From: Massilia sp. Root418
GTDB taxonomy: Bacteria; Pseudomonadota; Gammaproteobacteria; Burkholderiales; Burkholderiaceae_D
Direction of reading: 5' to 3'
DNA length: 64,000 nucleotides
Assembly: GCF_001425265.1 (NCBI RefSeq)
Contig: NZ_LMEC01000023.1
Span: 1 to 64,000 of the forward strand
Each line of letters opens with the position of its first letter. The stretch's first letter is position 1. Below the pieces are notes generated by a model. That model was given only the letters and a program-made list of their open reading frames with translations. It did no database searches and was not told the origin of the DNA. The translations under genes and the position numbers were made by a program. Below are positions 49,371 through 57,968 of the stretch, piece after piece.

Positions 49371-50085
49371 ACCGGACCTGTTCGCCGCCGAAAGCGCGGT
49401 GCTGGCCGCCGCGCGCGCGGCGCACGAGGACGACGGCGCCGGCGCCGCCGAGTACCGCCGCGTGCTGGGCGAAATGATGGTGCACTACGAACGCCTGATG
49501 CGCGAGACGCGGCGCCTGATCCGCCGCAGCGACCGCGCCGAGCGCGACATGAACCAGTTGAACCGCCAGCTGCACGAGCTGGCCGGCCAGCTGGAATACC
49601 GCGCCACGCACGACCCGCTGACCGGCGCCCTGAACCGCGCCGCGCTGATCGAACGCGCCAGCGGCCTGCTGGAGCAGGACGACGTGGCCCTGATCGTGCT
49701 CGATATCGACCACTTCAAGCAGGTCAACGACGACTTCGGCCACCCGGCCGGCGACGCCGTGATCCAGGCCGTGGTGCGCTGCCTGACCGCCTTGCTGGGC
49801 GAGCAGGTCGACGTGGGACGGGTGGGCGGCGAAGAGTTCTCGGTGGTGTGGCCGACCCGCCACATGGCGGAAGCGGCCGTGCTGGGCGAGCGCATTTGCC
49901 ACGCCATCGCGCGCGAAGTGTTCGCCGCGCCGATCGACCGGCCGGTGACGGCCAGTGTGGGCATCAGCTGGAACCGGCGCGGTACGCCCTTCGACGCGGC
50001 CTACCTGCGCGCCGACGAGGCGCTGTACGACGCCAAGCGCGCCGGCCGCAACTGCGTGCGCCTGGCGCCGCCGGCGGGCCGGTGA
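49363..50085 (+). CDS. siaD: SiaD-like GGDEF diguanylate cyclase
   Basis: 240 aa. N-terminal about 75 residues form a coiled-coil stalk (ERLMRETRRLIRRSDRAERDMNQL) like that of SiaD, by which SiaC clamps the dimer. The GGDEF domain follows: THDPLTGALNRAAL, DIDHFKQVNDDFGHPAGD, and the active-site loop GRVGGEEFSV (GGEEF). No RxxD inhibitory site is seen at the usual place before it. Cytoplasmic. Expected product cyclic di-GMP, promoting aggregation or biofilm. Confidence 0.9.
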   Translation: MAEPDLFAAESAVLAAARAAHEDDGAGAAEYRRVLGEMMVHYERLMRETRRLIRRSDRAERDMNQLNRQLHELAGQLEYRATHDPLTGALNRAALIERASGLLEQDDVALIVLDIDHFKQVNDDFGHPAGDAVIQAVVRCLTALLGEQVDVGRVGGEEFSVVWPTRHMAEAAVLGERICHAIAREVFAAPIDRPVTASVGISWNRRGTPFDAAYLRADEALYDAKRAGRNCVRLAPPAGR

Positions 50086-50100
50086 ACGGGAATTGAACCG

Positions 50101-50188
50101 GTCTCCACGGAGACAGTGCTCGCTTCAACGTTGAAACTGCGTTAATCTCTACGGCGCTCCTGACCCATCCGCGCCGCCCGATTAACGC
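50101..50188 (+). promoter_or_regulatory. Leader of the ECF sigma gene with three inverted repeats
   Basis: GTCTCC-AC-GGAGAC (50101-50114), TTCAACGTTGAA (50124-50135) and distant arms GCGTTAATC / GATTAACGC (50139-50147, 50180-50188). All perfect, crowded into the gap before the sigma factor gene. Probably control sites. Confidence 0.5.
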
Positions 50189-50208
50189 AAGCTTCACCGA
50201 GGCATACC

Positions 50209-50796
50209 TTGGCATCAGCGTCCCAACCCGATCCCCAGCAACTGCGCACCTGGCTGGCCGCCGCCGCCGCCCGCGATGCCAAGGCCTTCCGCTCCCTGTA
50301 CGACGCAACTTCCCCGAAACTGTTTGGCTACGCGCTGCGTATATTGCATAAGCGCGAGCTGGCCGAGGAAGTGCTGCAGGAGAGTTTCGTCTCTATCTGG
50401 AACAGCGCCCGCAGCTACCAGAGCCAGTTGGCCGCGCCCATGACGTGGATGGCAGCCATCGTGCGCAACAAGGCGCTCGATGCGCTGCGCCGCACGGACG
50501 GAACCCTGGAGATCAATGTGGAAACTTTCGACAGCAGCATCCTGAACGCCTTGCACGATCCAGGCGCCACGCCCATCGAGGCGCTGCAGATCAGCAGCGA
50601 CGCCAGGGCCCTGGCCTACTGCATGTCGATGCTGGAAGGGCTGCACCGGCAGGTGATCGGCATGGCCTTTTACCATGACCTGTCGCATAGCGAGGTGGCG
50701 CAGCAGATGGCCATCCCGATCGGCACGGTAAAGACCTGGATACGCCGCAGCCTGGAGCGCCTGAAGACCTGCCTGGCGAAGGAGGAAAGCAAATGA
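50209..50796 (+). CDS. ECF-type RNA polymerase sigma factor (SigK-like)
   Basis: 195 aa with a TTG start; CGAGG lies six bases upstream and no earlier ATG fits. Region 2 ([54 protein letters not shown]) and region 4 ([49 protein letters not shown]) are complete. Its stop overlaps the anti-sigma gene by four bases. It may drive the convergent DUF4331/HupE operon; that link rests on position only. Confidence 0.93.
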   Translation: MASASQPDPQQLRTWLAAAAARDAKAFRSLYDATSPKLFGYALRILHKRELAEEVLQESFVSIWNSARSYQSQLAAPMTWMAAIVRNKALDALRRTDGTLEINVETFDSSILNALHDPGATPIEALQISSDARALAYCMSMLEGLHRQVIGMAFYHDLSHSEVAQQMAIPIGTVKTWIRRSLERLKTCLAKEESK

Positions 50797-51506
50797 ACCT
50801 CCGCGACAAGCCGGGCCTGCGCGAAAAGCTGGCCGCCGAATATGTGCTGGGCACCCTGAAAGGCGGCGCGCGGCGCCGCTTCGAGGGCCATATGCATAAC
50901 GATGCGGCACTGCGCCGCACCGTGGGCGAATGGCAGGAGCGCCTGCTGCCGCTGTCCGAATTCGCCGGCGAGCAAAAGCCGCGCGCGGAGGTCTGGCGCG
51001 GCATCGAGCGGCGCCTGAACCTGAAGGGGCCGGCGCCGGCCTGGCAGTTCTGGCGCCAGGAATCGGTGGGCTTCTGGCGCGGTTTGAGCCTGGCATCCGG
51101 CGCGGTGGCGGCACTCGCCGTGGTGGTGGCGGTGACGCTGACGCAGGCGCCCGTGGAAGCGCCTGCTATCAACTACGCCGCCACGCTGACGGACGAGCAA
51201 TCGCAAACCGCCATCCTGCTGACCGGCGACAGCCGGCGCCAGGTGCTGGAGGTGCGCGTGGTGAACAGCGTGGCCGTGGCGGACGACAAGACGCTGCAGC
51301 TGTGGGCGATACCGAAGCAGGGCAACCCGCGCTCGCTGGGCATCCTGCCGGACAACCGCAGCGCGAAGCTGGCGCTGTCCGAGCGCGCCATCGGCAGCGA
51401 CGTGCAGCTCCTGGCGATCAGCCTGGAGCCGAAAGGCGGCTCGCCTAATCCAAACGGCCCCACCGGGCCGGTGCTATACAAGGGTAACTGGGTGAGGTTG
51501 CTGTAA
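50793..51506 (+). CDS. RskA-type anti-sigma factor
   Basis: 237 aa. N-terminal cytoplasmic anti-sigma part ([25 protein letters not shown], with [16 protein letters not shown]), one membrane helix (about residues 93-113, [17 protein letters not shown]) and a periplasmic RskA domain ([39 protein letters not shown]). It holds the partner sigma factor at the membrane until a signal arrives. Confidence 0.92.
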   Translation: MNLRDKPGLREKLAAEYVLGTLKGGARRRFEGHMHNDAALRRTVGEWQERLLPLSEFAGEQKPRAEVWRGIERRLNLKGPAPAWQFWRQESVGFWRGLSLASGAVAALAVVVAVTLTQAPVEAPAINYAATLTDEQSQTAILLTGDSRRQVLEVRVVNSVAVADDKTLQLWAIPKQGNPRSLGILPDNRSAKLALSERAIGSDVQLLAISLEPKGGSPNPNGPTGPVLYKGNWVRLL

Positions 51507-51515
51507 AGCGCCGGG

Positions 51516-54500
51516 TCAGAACTTGTGCGTCAGCGTGAGCCTGACGGCGCGCGGCTCGACGGGGTGAAAATGGCGGTCCGCCACCCCTTCGGCCGCTTCG
51601 CCCGGCAGGCGCGAGGCGTAGAAGTAGTCGATGTCGCTGGCACGCTTGTCGAACAGATTGAAGACGTCCAGCGCGAGGCTGGTTTTACCGCTGATCCTGT
51701 AGCCCAGCCGCGCGTAGGCCAGGGTGGTGGCGGCCGAGCGCACGCTGTTGTCCTCCACCAGCGGCCGCGCGCCGAAGTAGCGCAGCTGCAGCGCGCCGGA
51801 CCAGCGCTGCAAGTCCGTCACCGTCACGCCGAAGGAAGCCGCTTTTTCCAGCGCGCCGGGAATGTGTTTGCCCGCCGGATCGTCGTCGCGGTAGCGCGCG
51901 CGGGAGACGGCCAGGTCCAGGTCGAACAGCAGCCATGGCCGCGCGACATAGTGGTTGTTCCATTCGATGCCGCTGCGGCGGCTGGCGCGGCTGGCTTCCG
52001 TTTCGCCCGCGTCGCCGACAAACACCAGTTCCGAATCCAGATCCAGCCGCCACAGGGCCAGTGAGCTTTGCAGGCCGGGCAGCAGTTCGCTGCGCACGCC
52101 GGCTTCATAACCGCGCGTGGCGGCCAGCGGCGTGGCCGGCTGCGACGGCGTGCCGTCGGCCAGGCGGGTTTGCGTTACGCCGCGCGCATCGTTGCTGTGG
52201 AAGCCCTTGCCGAAGTTGAGGAAGTATTCGGTGCGCGCCCAGGGGCCGAAGATCAGCGACAGCTTGGGCGACACGATGCCGGCGGAGGCTTTGCCGCCGC
52301 TGCCGGCGTCGGCCGTGGCGCCGGCGACCGAGAAGCGGTATGCGTCGTAGCGCATCCCGGCCACGGAGCGGAACCGCGGCAGCCACTGGGCCACGTGCTC
52401 GGCGTACAGCGCGGCGCTGCTTTCGGCGACGCGGTCTTCGCGGATGGTGCCGGTGCGCTGGCGCGCGCGTGTGGTGTACAGGCCCACCGGTGACAGCCTG
52501 TCGTAGCGGCCCTGTGCACCGATCCTGCTGCGCATCTCGATGCCGTTTACCGCATGCAGCCAGGTATGGCTGGCGTCGAAGCCTGCCAGGTTGCGGCGTT
52601 CGCTCTGCTTGAACTGGTCGCCCTGTTCGGGATCGGCCAGCAGATAGGTGAAGTTGCTGTACAGGTCCAGCCTTGAATGGATTGCGTAGGCGCTCAGTTC
52701 GGAGCGGGTGTTGGTGCTGCGCCGGTGCAGCTGGTAGGACAGGCTGTAGCGCGTGCTGTCGCCGCCGTCGCTGGCGTCGAGCGTGCCATAGCGGCCAAGC
52801 TGTCCGGATGCCACCGCCCGCAGCGGCACCTGGTCGGTGGCGTTCCAGCGGTTGCGGTAGGCCATGGCGGTGACGCTGTAGCCCTTGTCCGCCGCGCCGT
52901 CGCTGTAGCGCAGCACTGCGCTGTATTTGCGCACGCGTTCGGGTGTGTCCCAGGGGCCGTCGTTGTGGTTCGCTTCCAGCGCATACAGCAGCCTGCCGCC
53001 GGCGGCAGTCATGCCGGCGCTGCCTGCCACCACGGCCCGCATGAAGCCGTTGCCGCCCATGGTGGCGCTGGCCACGGGCGGCAGCTCGTCCGCCAGGCGG
53101 ATGCGGGCCGCGCCGGCGGAGGAGAAGTCGCCGTCTTCGGCGAAGTAGGGGCCTTTGCGGTAGTCGATGCGCTGCACCAGCTCCGGGATCAGGAAGTTCA
53201 TGTCCGCGTAGCCCTGGCCATGTGCGTGGCTGCGCATGTTGACCGGCATGCCGTCGATATAGGTGGCGAAGTCGGTGCCATGGTCCAGATTGAAGCCGCG
53301 CAGGAAGTACTGGTTGGCTTTGCCGTCGCCGCTGTGCTGGGTGACGATCATGCCGGGCACGAACTCCAGCAGTTCGCCGGTGCGCAGCGCGGGCCGGCTG
53401 GCGATCAGGCTGGACGTGATGCGGCCCTGGCTGGATGCGTCGGAGGTGCCGACGGCGTTGTCGTAGTGGCCCACCACGGCCACCACCAGCGGCGGTTCGG
53501 CCGCGAAGGCCCGCTCGCCGAACCACATGCTGGCCGCCACGATGATCATCGTCGAGCCGCCCATCACCACCACGCGGCGGTAGAACCAGGTGGCGCGCAG
53601 CAGGAAGGCCAGCGGCAGGAATGCCGCCACGATGGCCAGCTGCCCGAGTTCAACGCCGGCGTTGAAGCCCAGCAGGGCCAGTAGCAGCGATCCCTCCGGC
53701 AGTCCCAGGTCGCCCAGCACGCCGGCGAAACCGAAGCCGTGGATCAGGCCGAAGGCGAAAGCACCCACCCAGCGCCGCGTGTGCACGAAGGGCCTCAGGT
53801 TGTTCAGCGCAGCGGCGACCACCGAGGCGGCGATCACGGATTCGACCAGCTGAGACGGCAGCGCCACCACGCCGAGTGCCGCCAGGCTGAGGGTGATGGA
53901 GTGCGCCAGCGTGAAGGCGCTGACGGTCTTCAGCACGTCGATGGCGGCCACGCGGAAGTCGGGCGCTTCGCGCCAGGCGCGGTCGCGCCAGACCAGTACG
54001 GACGGCAGCAGCAGCGAGAGCAGGAACAGGATATGGTCGTAGCCGATCCAGATGTGCCACACGCCGTGCTTCAGGTAGGCGCTGAACTGCGCCAGGCGGG
54101 ACGACTGCGCCAGCTGCAGCACTTGCTCCGGCTGGTCGCTGCCGAAGATGGCGCTGCTGCTGTGCGGCGAGCCGCCGGCCGCGTGCTCCAGGCGCAGCAG
54201 GCCTTTGTGCTGCGGGTCGGTGTCGGCGAACAGGCGGTAGCCGATGCGCAGGGCTTCGGGGACGGCAGGGCAGTGGGCGCGGAAGCGCAGCACGGAGTAT
54301 GCGCCGTCGGTGTGGTTGTCGATCAGTTGCGCGCCGGCGGCGATGGTGCAGGGGGCGGAAGCGGCGCCGCCGGTGGCCAGGCTGAGGCGGGACAATGCGT
54401 AGGCGGCTATTTGCGGGTGCCGCTCGCGCACTTCGTCCCAGGTGAGCTGGCCGTCGCCGTCGCTGTCCAGGCCCAGCGCGTAGTCCAGGTCGCGCAGGGC

Positions 54501-54656
54501 GATGTCCCATTGGCCGTCGATCTGCTGGCCGGCGGCGCGCAGGGTGAGGTAGCTGTCGCTGGGCTTGTGGGCGTGCGCGGTGCCAGTCGCCAGCACAGTC
54601 GCCAGCACGGCTGCCGGCAGGGCTTGGATGGTCGATGCGAGCAGGCTGCCCATCAT
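51516..54656 (-). CDS. HupE/UreJ-like membrane domain fused to TonB-dependent receptor
   Basis: 1046 aa in one open frame. Residues 1-30: signal peptide (ending AHA). Residues 64-75: an EF-hand-like loop DSDGDGQLTWDE. Residues about 196-380: HupE/UreJ-2 membrane domain (HGVWHIWIGYDHILFLLSLL, FGLIHGFGFAGVL), a putative metal (Ni/Co-type) permease. Directly after its last helix comes AFAAEPP, then a TonB plug (about 395-525; ELLEFVPGMIVTQHSG, YFLRGFNLDHG) and a beta barrel ending in Phe. HupE belongs to the inner and the barrel to the outer membrane, so cleavage at AFA-A would be needed. The start overlaps the TPR gene stop (ATGA). Confidence 0.88.
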   Translation of the reverse strand: MMGSLLASTIQALPAAVLATVLATGTAHAHKPSDSYLTLRAAGQQIDGQWDIALRDLDYALGLDSDGDGQLTWDEVRERHPQIAAYALSRLSLATGGAASAPCTIAAGAQLIDNHTDGAYSVLRFRAHCPAVPEALRIGYRLFADTDPQHKGLLRLEHAAGGSPHSSSAIFGSDQPEQVLQLAQSSRLAQFSAYLKHGVWHIWIGYDHILFLLSLLLPSVLVWRDRAWREAPDFRVAAIDVLKTVSAFTLAHSITLSLAALGVVALPSQLVESVIAASVVAAALNNLRPFVHTRRWVGAFAFGLIHGFGFAGVLGDLGLPEGSLLLALLGFNAGVELGQLAIVAAFLPLAFLLRATWFYRRVVVMGGSTMIIVAASMWFGERAFAAEPPLVVAVVGHYDNAVGTSDASSQGRITSSLIASRPALRTGELLEFVPGMIVTQHSGDGKANQYFLRGFNLDHGTDFATYIDGMPVNMRSHAHGQGYADMNFLIPELVQRIDYRKGPYFAEDGDFSSAGAARIRLADELPPVASATMGGNGFMRAVVAGSAGMTAAGGRLLYALEANHNDGPWDTPERVRKYSAVLRYSDGAADKGYSVTAMAYRNRWNATDQVPLRAVASGQLGRYGTLDASDGGDSTRYSLSYQLHRRSTNTRSELSAYAIHSRLDLYSNFTYLLADPEQGDQFKQSERRNLAGFDASHTWLHAVNGIEMRSRIGAQGRYDRLSPVGLYTTRARQRTGTIREDRVAESSAALYAEHVAQWLPRFRSVAGMRYDAYRFSVAGATADAGSGGKASAGIVSPKLSLIFGPWARTEYFLNFGKGFHSNDARGVTQTRLADGTPSQPATPLAATRGYEAGVRSELLPGLQSSLALWRLDLDSELVFVGDAGETEASRASRRSGIEWNNHYVARPWLLFDLDLAVSRARYRDDDPAGKHIPGALEKAASFGVTVTDLQRWSGALQLRYFGARPLVEDNSVRSAATTLAYARLGYRISGKTSLALDVFNLFDKRASDIDYFYASRLPGEAAEGVADRHFHPVEPRAVRLTLTHKF

Positions 54657-55957
54657 GGCAGGCTCCGCGCGGCAACGGTGATGGCGGCCCGCGGCAGGGG
54701 AGACTGCGTGGCCAGCTGCGCGGCGAGCGGCTGGATGCTGCCGTCTTCCAGGCCGCTTTGCGCCAGCCAGGCCAATGCGGGCGCTGCGGCGGCGCGGTCG
54801 TTCGCCTGCCGGGCCGCTTCGAGCAGGATGCGCAGGTCGGCCGGCTCCTTTTGCACCGCCCAGTTTTGCAGCGCCAGCGCCAGTGCAGCCTTGGCGTTGC
54901 CGCGCAAATGCAGTTCGTAGCGGGCCTGCTCGCGCTGGTGCACGCTGTCGCCACGCAGTGCGGCCGCGTCGAAGCGCGCCTGCAGTTCACGCACGTCTTC
55001 GGCCAGCGCCGCTTGCCCCGCTGCGGAGGGCTGCAAGTCCTGGCTTTGCTTCAGGGCCAGCGCGTGGCGCAGCAGCAGGCCGTCGATGCGGCGCTGTTCT
55101 TTCAGCAGGCCGGCCGCTTCGCCGGGCCGCTGCCGGTCCAGCAGGAAGTCGGCGTAGGCGCCCAGCAGGTAGCTGTCGCGCGGGGCCAGCTTGAGCGCGG
55201 CCAGATAGCGCGCTTCGGCGGCGCGGGCGTCGCCGCGCCGGGTGGCCATTTCAGCCAGCTGCGTCAGTGTCCAGGATTGCATGGCGGGGTCGGCGCCGCC
55301 GCTGCGCTGCAGGGTGGTGGCCAACAGCAGCTCGCTCCTGCGCAGCTGCCCTGTGAGGCCGGCGACGTTGGTCAGGCAGGTGATGCTGGCCAGTTCGCCC
55401 GCCAGCGCGGACAGGCGCGCGCAACTGGCCGTGGCGGCGCGGTACTGTCCCAGCACCGTCTGCACGGTGGCGCGCGTAAGCCAGGCTTGCGCATTGGCCG
55501 GATCGGCCGCCGTTACGGCGTCCAGGTCCGCCATGGCTTCAGCGAAATGGTGCGTGCCCTGCAGCAGGGTGGCGCGCAGCAGGCGCACGGGGACGGGGGG
55601 CGCCGCCTGGCTCCACCAGGGCGCCAGCGCGGCCTGCGCATAGCCGAAGTAGCGCGGGTCGGCTTCGCTGCGGCCGGCGGCAATGTAGCGCTGGGCCAGC
55701 GTGGCGGCCAGTTGCACGTCCTTCGGCGCGGCCGCCAGCTGCAGCCGCATGCGGCGCAGTTCCTGCTGCTGCGGGTCGGCGCGGCGCGGCAGGGTTTCCA
55801 GCACCTCGGCGCCGCTGCGGGGCAGATAGGGCGCTGCCTGCGCGGCCGGGGCCTGCAGCGCGACGATGGCGGCGAAGGCGGCCGCGATCAGCAAGGGGGC
55901 CATGACCGCCGCGTTGGCGGATGGGGGAACGGATACGGGATTGCAGACGCTGTTCAT
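54653..55957 (-). CDS. Exported tetratricopeptide-repeat protein
   Basis: 434 aa from the ATG at 55957 (a TTG 15 bases earlier is possible). N-terminal membrane/signal segment (APLLIAAAFAAIVALQAPAAQAAP), then helical TPR-like pairs through the protein (ATLAQRYIAAGR, WLTRATVQTVLGQYRAATAS, RYLAALKLAPRDSYLLGAYADFLLDRQRPGEAAGLL). Periplasmic. Second-last gene of the DUF4331 operon and coupled to the HupE-receptor gene, so it probably assists that system. Confidence 0.82.
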   Translation of the reverse strand: MNSVCNPVSVPPSANAAVMAPLLIAAAFAAIVALQAPAAQAAPYLPRSGAEVLETLPRRADPQQQELRRMRLQLAAAPKDVQLAATLAQRYIAAGRSEADPRYFGYAQAALAPWWSQAAPPVPVRLLRATLLQGTHHFAEAMADLDAVTAADPANAQAWLTRATVQTVLGQYRAATASCARLSALAGELASITCLTNVAGLTGQLRRSELLLATTLQRSGGADPAMQSWTLTQLAEMATRRGDARAAEARYLAALKLAPRDSYLLGAYADFLLDRQRPGEAAGLLKEQRRIDGLLLRHALALKQSQDLQPSAAGQAALAEDVRELQARFDAAALRGDSVHQREQARYELHLRGNAKAALALALQNWAVQKEPADLRILLEAARQANDRAAAAPALAWLAQSGLEDGSIQPLAAQLATQSPLPRAAITVAARSLP

Positions 55958-56022
55958 GGTAGTGCCATCCAAAGGAAAACCCTGCGCCGCGCGGGGTTGG
56001 GCGCGGCGCAGGGCGTTGCCGG

Positions 56023-56283
56023 CTACTCCGCCGGTTCGGTGTTTTCCGGCGCAGTAAGGGCTACACCGTCGATCGCTACCGGTTCCTTGTCCTCCGGGCT
56101 GGCGCCGATGAGGCTCAGCACCGAGGAATAGAAGGCGTCGGCCATGGTCACCGGCGGTGGCACGACCACCGGCGGCGTTGCGCCGCCGCCGGAGCCGCCG
56201 GAGCCGCCGCAGGCGGACAGCAGCAGGGCCAGGGCAAACGCTGCCAGCGGCGCGCGTGTTGTGATGCGGATGGGCGTTTTCAT
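56023..56283 (-). CDS. Small lipoprotein
   Basis: 86 aa. Signal sequence ends in lipobox LLSAC-GGSGGSGGG, followed by a Gly/Pro linker (PPVVVPPPV) and a short acidic tail. Anchored in the periplasm by lipid at Cys25. No further family recognised. It lies ten bases after the DUF4331 gene, with 65 bp to the TPR gene. Confidence 0.8.
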   Translation of the reverse strand: MKTPIRITTRAPLAAFALALLLSACGGSGGSGGGATPPVVVPPPVTMADAFYSSVLSLIGASPEDKEPVAIDGVALTAPENTEPAE

Positions 56284-56293
56284 GGCGCCCTCC

Positions 56294-57799
56294 TTATTTC
56301 TGCGGCGAGCCGGCCAGCGGCGTCTTCAGGTAGGGGAAGCCGGCCGTGACGAAGGTCTCGTCCAGGTAGGCGCCGTCGGTGAAGCGCAGCGCGCCGGCAG
56401 GAGCGTCGGCCGGCGTGCAGCCCAGGTTCAGGGTGCACAGCTTGCCCATCATGACGCGCAGCGCGATATCGACCACGTCGTCGCCCGGGCGGCGGCCATT
56501 GGGGAAGCCCGCGTTGTCGCCGTCGATCACGCCCAGGCGTTTTTGCGCGCCGGGGGCGGTGGGAGCGATCGAGGTGTTCAGGCGCAGCATCTCGGATGCG
56601 GTCACCGTGGCGGGCTGGTTCAGGCCTTTCACGCCGGTGAGGAAGGCTGCCACCAGGTCGTTGCGCGGGAAGTTGGTGGGCGCCTTGGCGCCGGCGCTGC
56701 CGTACAGGATCTCCACCAGCGCGGGCAGGGTGGGGTTGGTCACGTAGTCGGCGAACTGGCCGTCGGCCGACGGTTTGCTGTGGTTGAAGCGGTCCTTGTC
56801 CTTCAGGCCGATCACCACCTCATTGACCAGCGGCGCGCCCAGGCGCGACACCTGGGTCCAGGCGCCGCCTTCTTTCGAGGCGCCCACGGCGCTGCCTGGC
56901 GTGGCGTTGAGGATGCGGCCCTGGCGCAGGCTGGCCGTGGTCCAGCCGCCGATCACGGGATCGCCGCCGGCGGCTGCCGCGGTCAGGCAGTCGGCCGCCA
57001 CTTCCAGCTCGATCGCGGTGACGTTCTTGAGCGCCAGGTCGTCGCGCGCGTTTTTCTCGGCGGTGGCCAGGAACTCCACTGCCGGGGCCTTGATGTTGAT
57101 CAGGTCGAAGGTTTCGCCCAGGTTGACCACGAAGGGATCCTTGCGCTGGCCGACAAACATGCGCGCCGGGGTGGCGCAACCGGGAATGTTCACCGCGTAC
57201 ACGTGCTTGGCGGCGTAGGCTGCGTAATCCGGGATGGTCTTGTTGCCGATGTTGTCCACCGGCTTGTCGAAGGTGCCGCCGCCGCCGGCCGCGTTGGTGA
57301 CTGCCGTGCGCGTGCCGCCGCGCCGGTCGCCGCGGACCACGGCCACGCTGTAGGTCTCACGCACATTCAGGCCGGCGGGGTTGAGGTCGTTGACCGCGCC
57401 GCCGTTGATCACCAGCGGGATCGATACCTTCTTGCCACCCACGGTGAGCTGGGTGTCCTTGTTGGTGCTGGAAAAGCGGAACTGGAAGGTGAGGTCTTCC
57501 TTGGCGTCGCCGTTGTTGTCGATGTGGATCTCGTACAACGCGTCCGGGTCCATGGCGAAGTAGTTCGGACCGCCGTACGCGTCCTGCAGCGGTACGTAGT
57601 TGGCAATCAGGGTGACGAATTTCTCGCGCCCGGGCTCATAGCTGCGGAACATATAAAAGTCGGTGGCGTCGACTTTGGGCTGTTTAGTGATGAAAGGTGC
57701 TTCCCGGTGGCTCGATGCGAACGCTTGCGGTGCCAGTGCCAGGGCGATCAGGTTGCCGATCAACCAGGTCCGCAACGGGTACGGTCTGAAATGTGCCAT
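56294..57799 (-). CDS. DUF4331 domain exported protein
   Basis: 501 aa from the ATG at 57799 (AGGGGAA ribosome-binding site). Signal peptide (LIGNLIALALAPQAFA), then ASSHREAPFITKQPKVDATDFYMF, the hallmark opening of DUF4331, and DNNGDAKEDLTFQFRF, a calcium-type Asp-rich loop. Ends with NGRRPGDDVVDIALRVMMG. Function of the family is unknown. First gene of the lipoprotein-TPR-HupE/receptor operon. Confidence 0.9.
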   Translation of the reverse strand: MAHFRPYPLRTWLIGNLIALALAPQAFASSHREAPFITKQPKVDATDFYMFRSYEPGREKFVTLIANYVPLQDAYGGPNYFAMDPDALYEIHIDNNGDAKEDLTFQFRFSSTNKDTQLTVGGKKVSIPLVINGGAVNDLNPAGLNVRETYSVAVVRGDRRGGTRTAVTNAAGGGGTFDKPVDNIGNKTIPDYAAYAAKHVYAVNIPGCATPARMFVGQRKDPFVVNLGETFDLINIKAPAVEFLATAEKNARDDLALKNVTAIELEVAADCLTAAAAGGDPVIGGWTTASLRQGRILNATPGSAVGASKEGGAWTQVSRLGAPLVNEVVIGLKDKDRFNHSKPSADGQFADYVTNPTLPALVEILYGSAGAKAPTNFPRNDLVAAFLTGVKGLNQPATVTASEMLRLNTSIAPTAPGAQKRLGVIDGDNAGFPNGRRPGDDVVDIALRVMMGKLCTLNLGCTPADAPAGALRFTDGAYLDETFVTAGFPYLKTPLAGSPQK

Positions 57800-57871
57800 G
57801 CTAATTCCCCTTTTGTAGTGTGGTGTGGAGGTGCTGCACACGCATATACGGGACGGGGAAGGAATCGGATT

Positions 57872-57917
57872 CAGAAAAATATAAATTTGGCCAGGGCGTC
57901 CGGCACCGGACCCTGGC
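57872..57917 (-). terminator. Terminator of chrA
   Basis: On the minus strand GCCAGGGTCCGG-TG-CCGGACGCCCTGGC (57890-57917, one two-base bulge) is followed by a T/A-rich run containing TTTATATTTTT. It lies 51 bp after the chrA stop and separates it from the DUF4331 operon. Confidence 0.7.
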
Positions 57918-57968
57918 TATCCGCCGCTAGGGCCGGGGCGGCGCATGGCGCCATGGCGGCATGGCGGC

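Noticed and set aside
50091-50110. GGGAATTGAACCGG considered as a tRNA T-arm fragment
   Set aside because: It resembles the complement of a T-arm, but no acceptor or anticodon arms are found around it.
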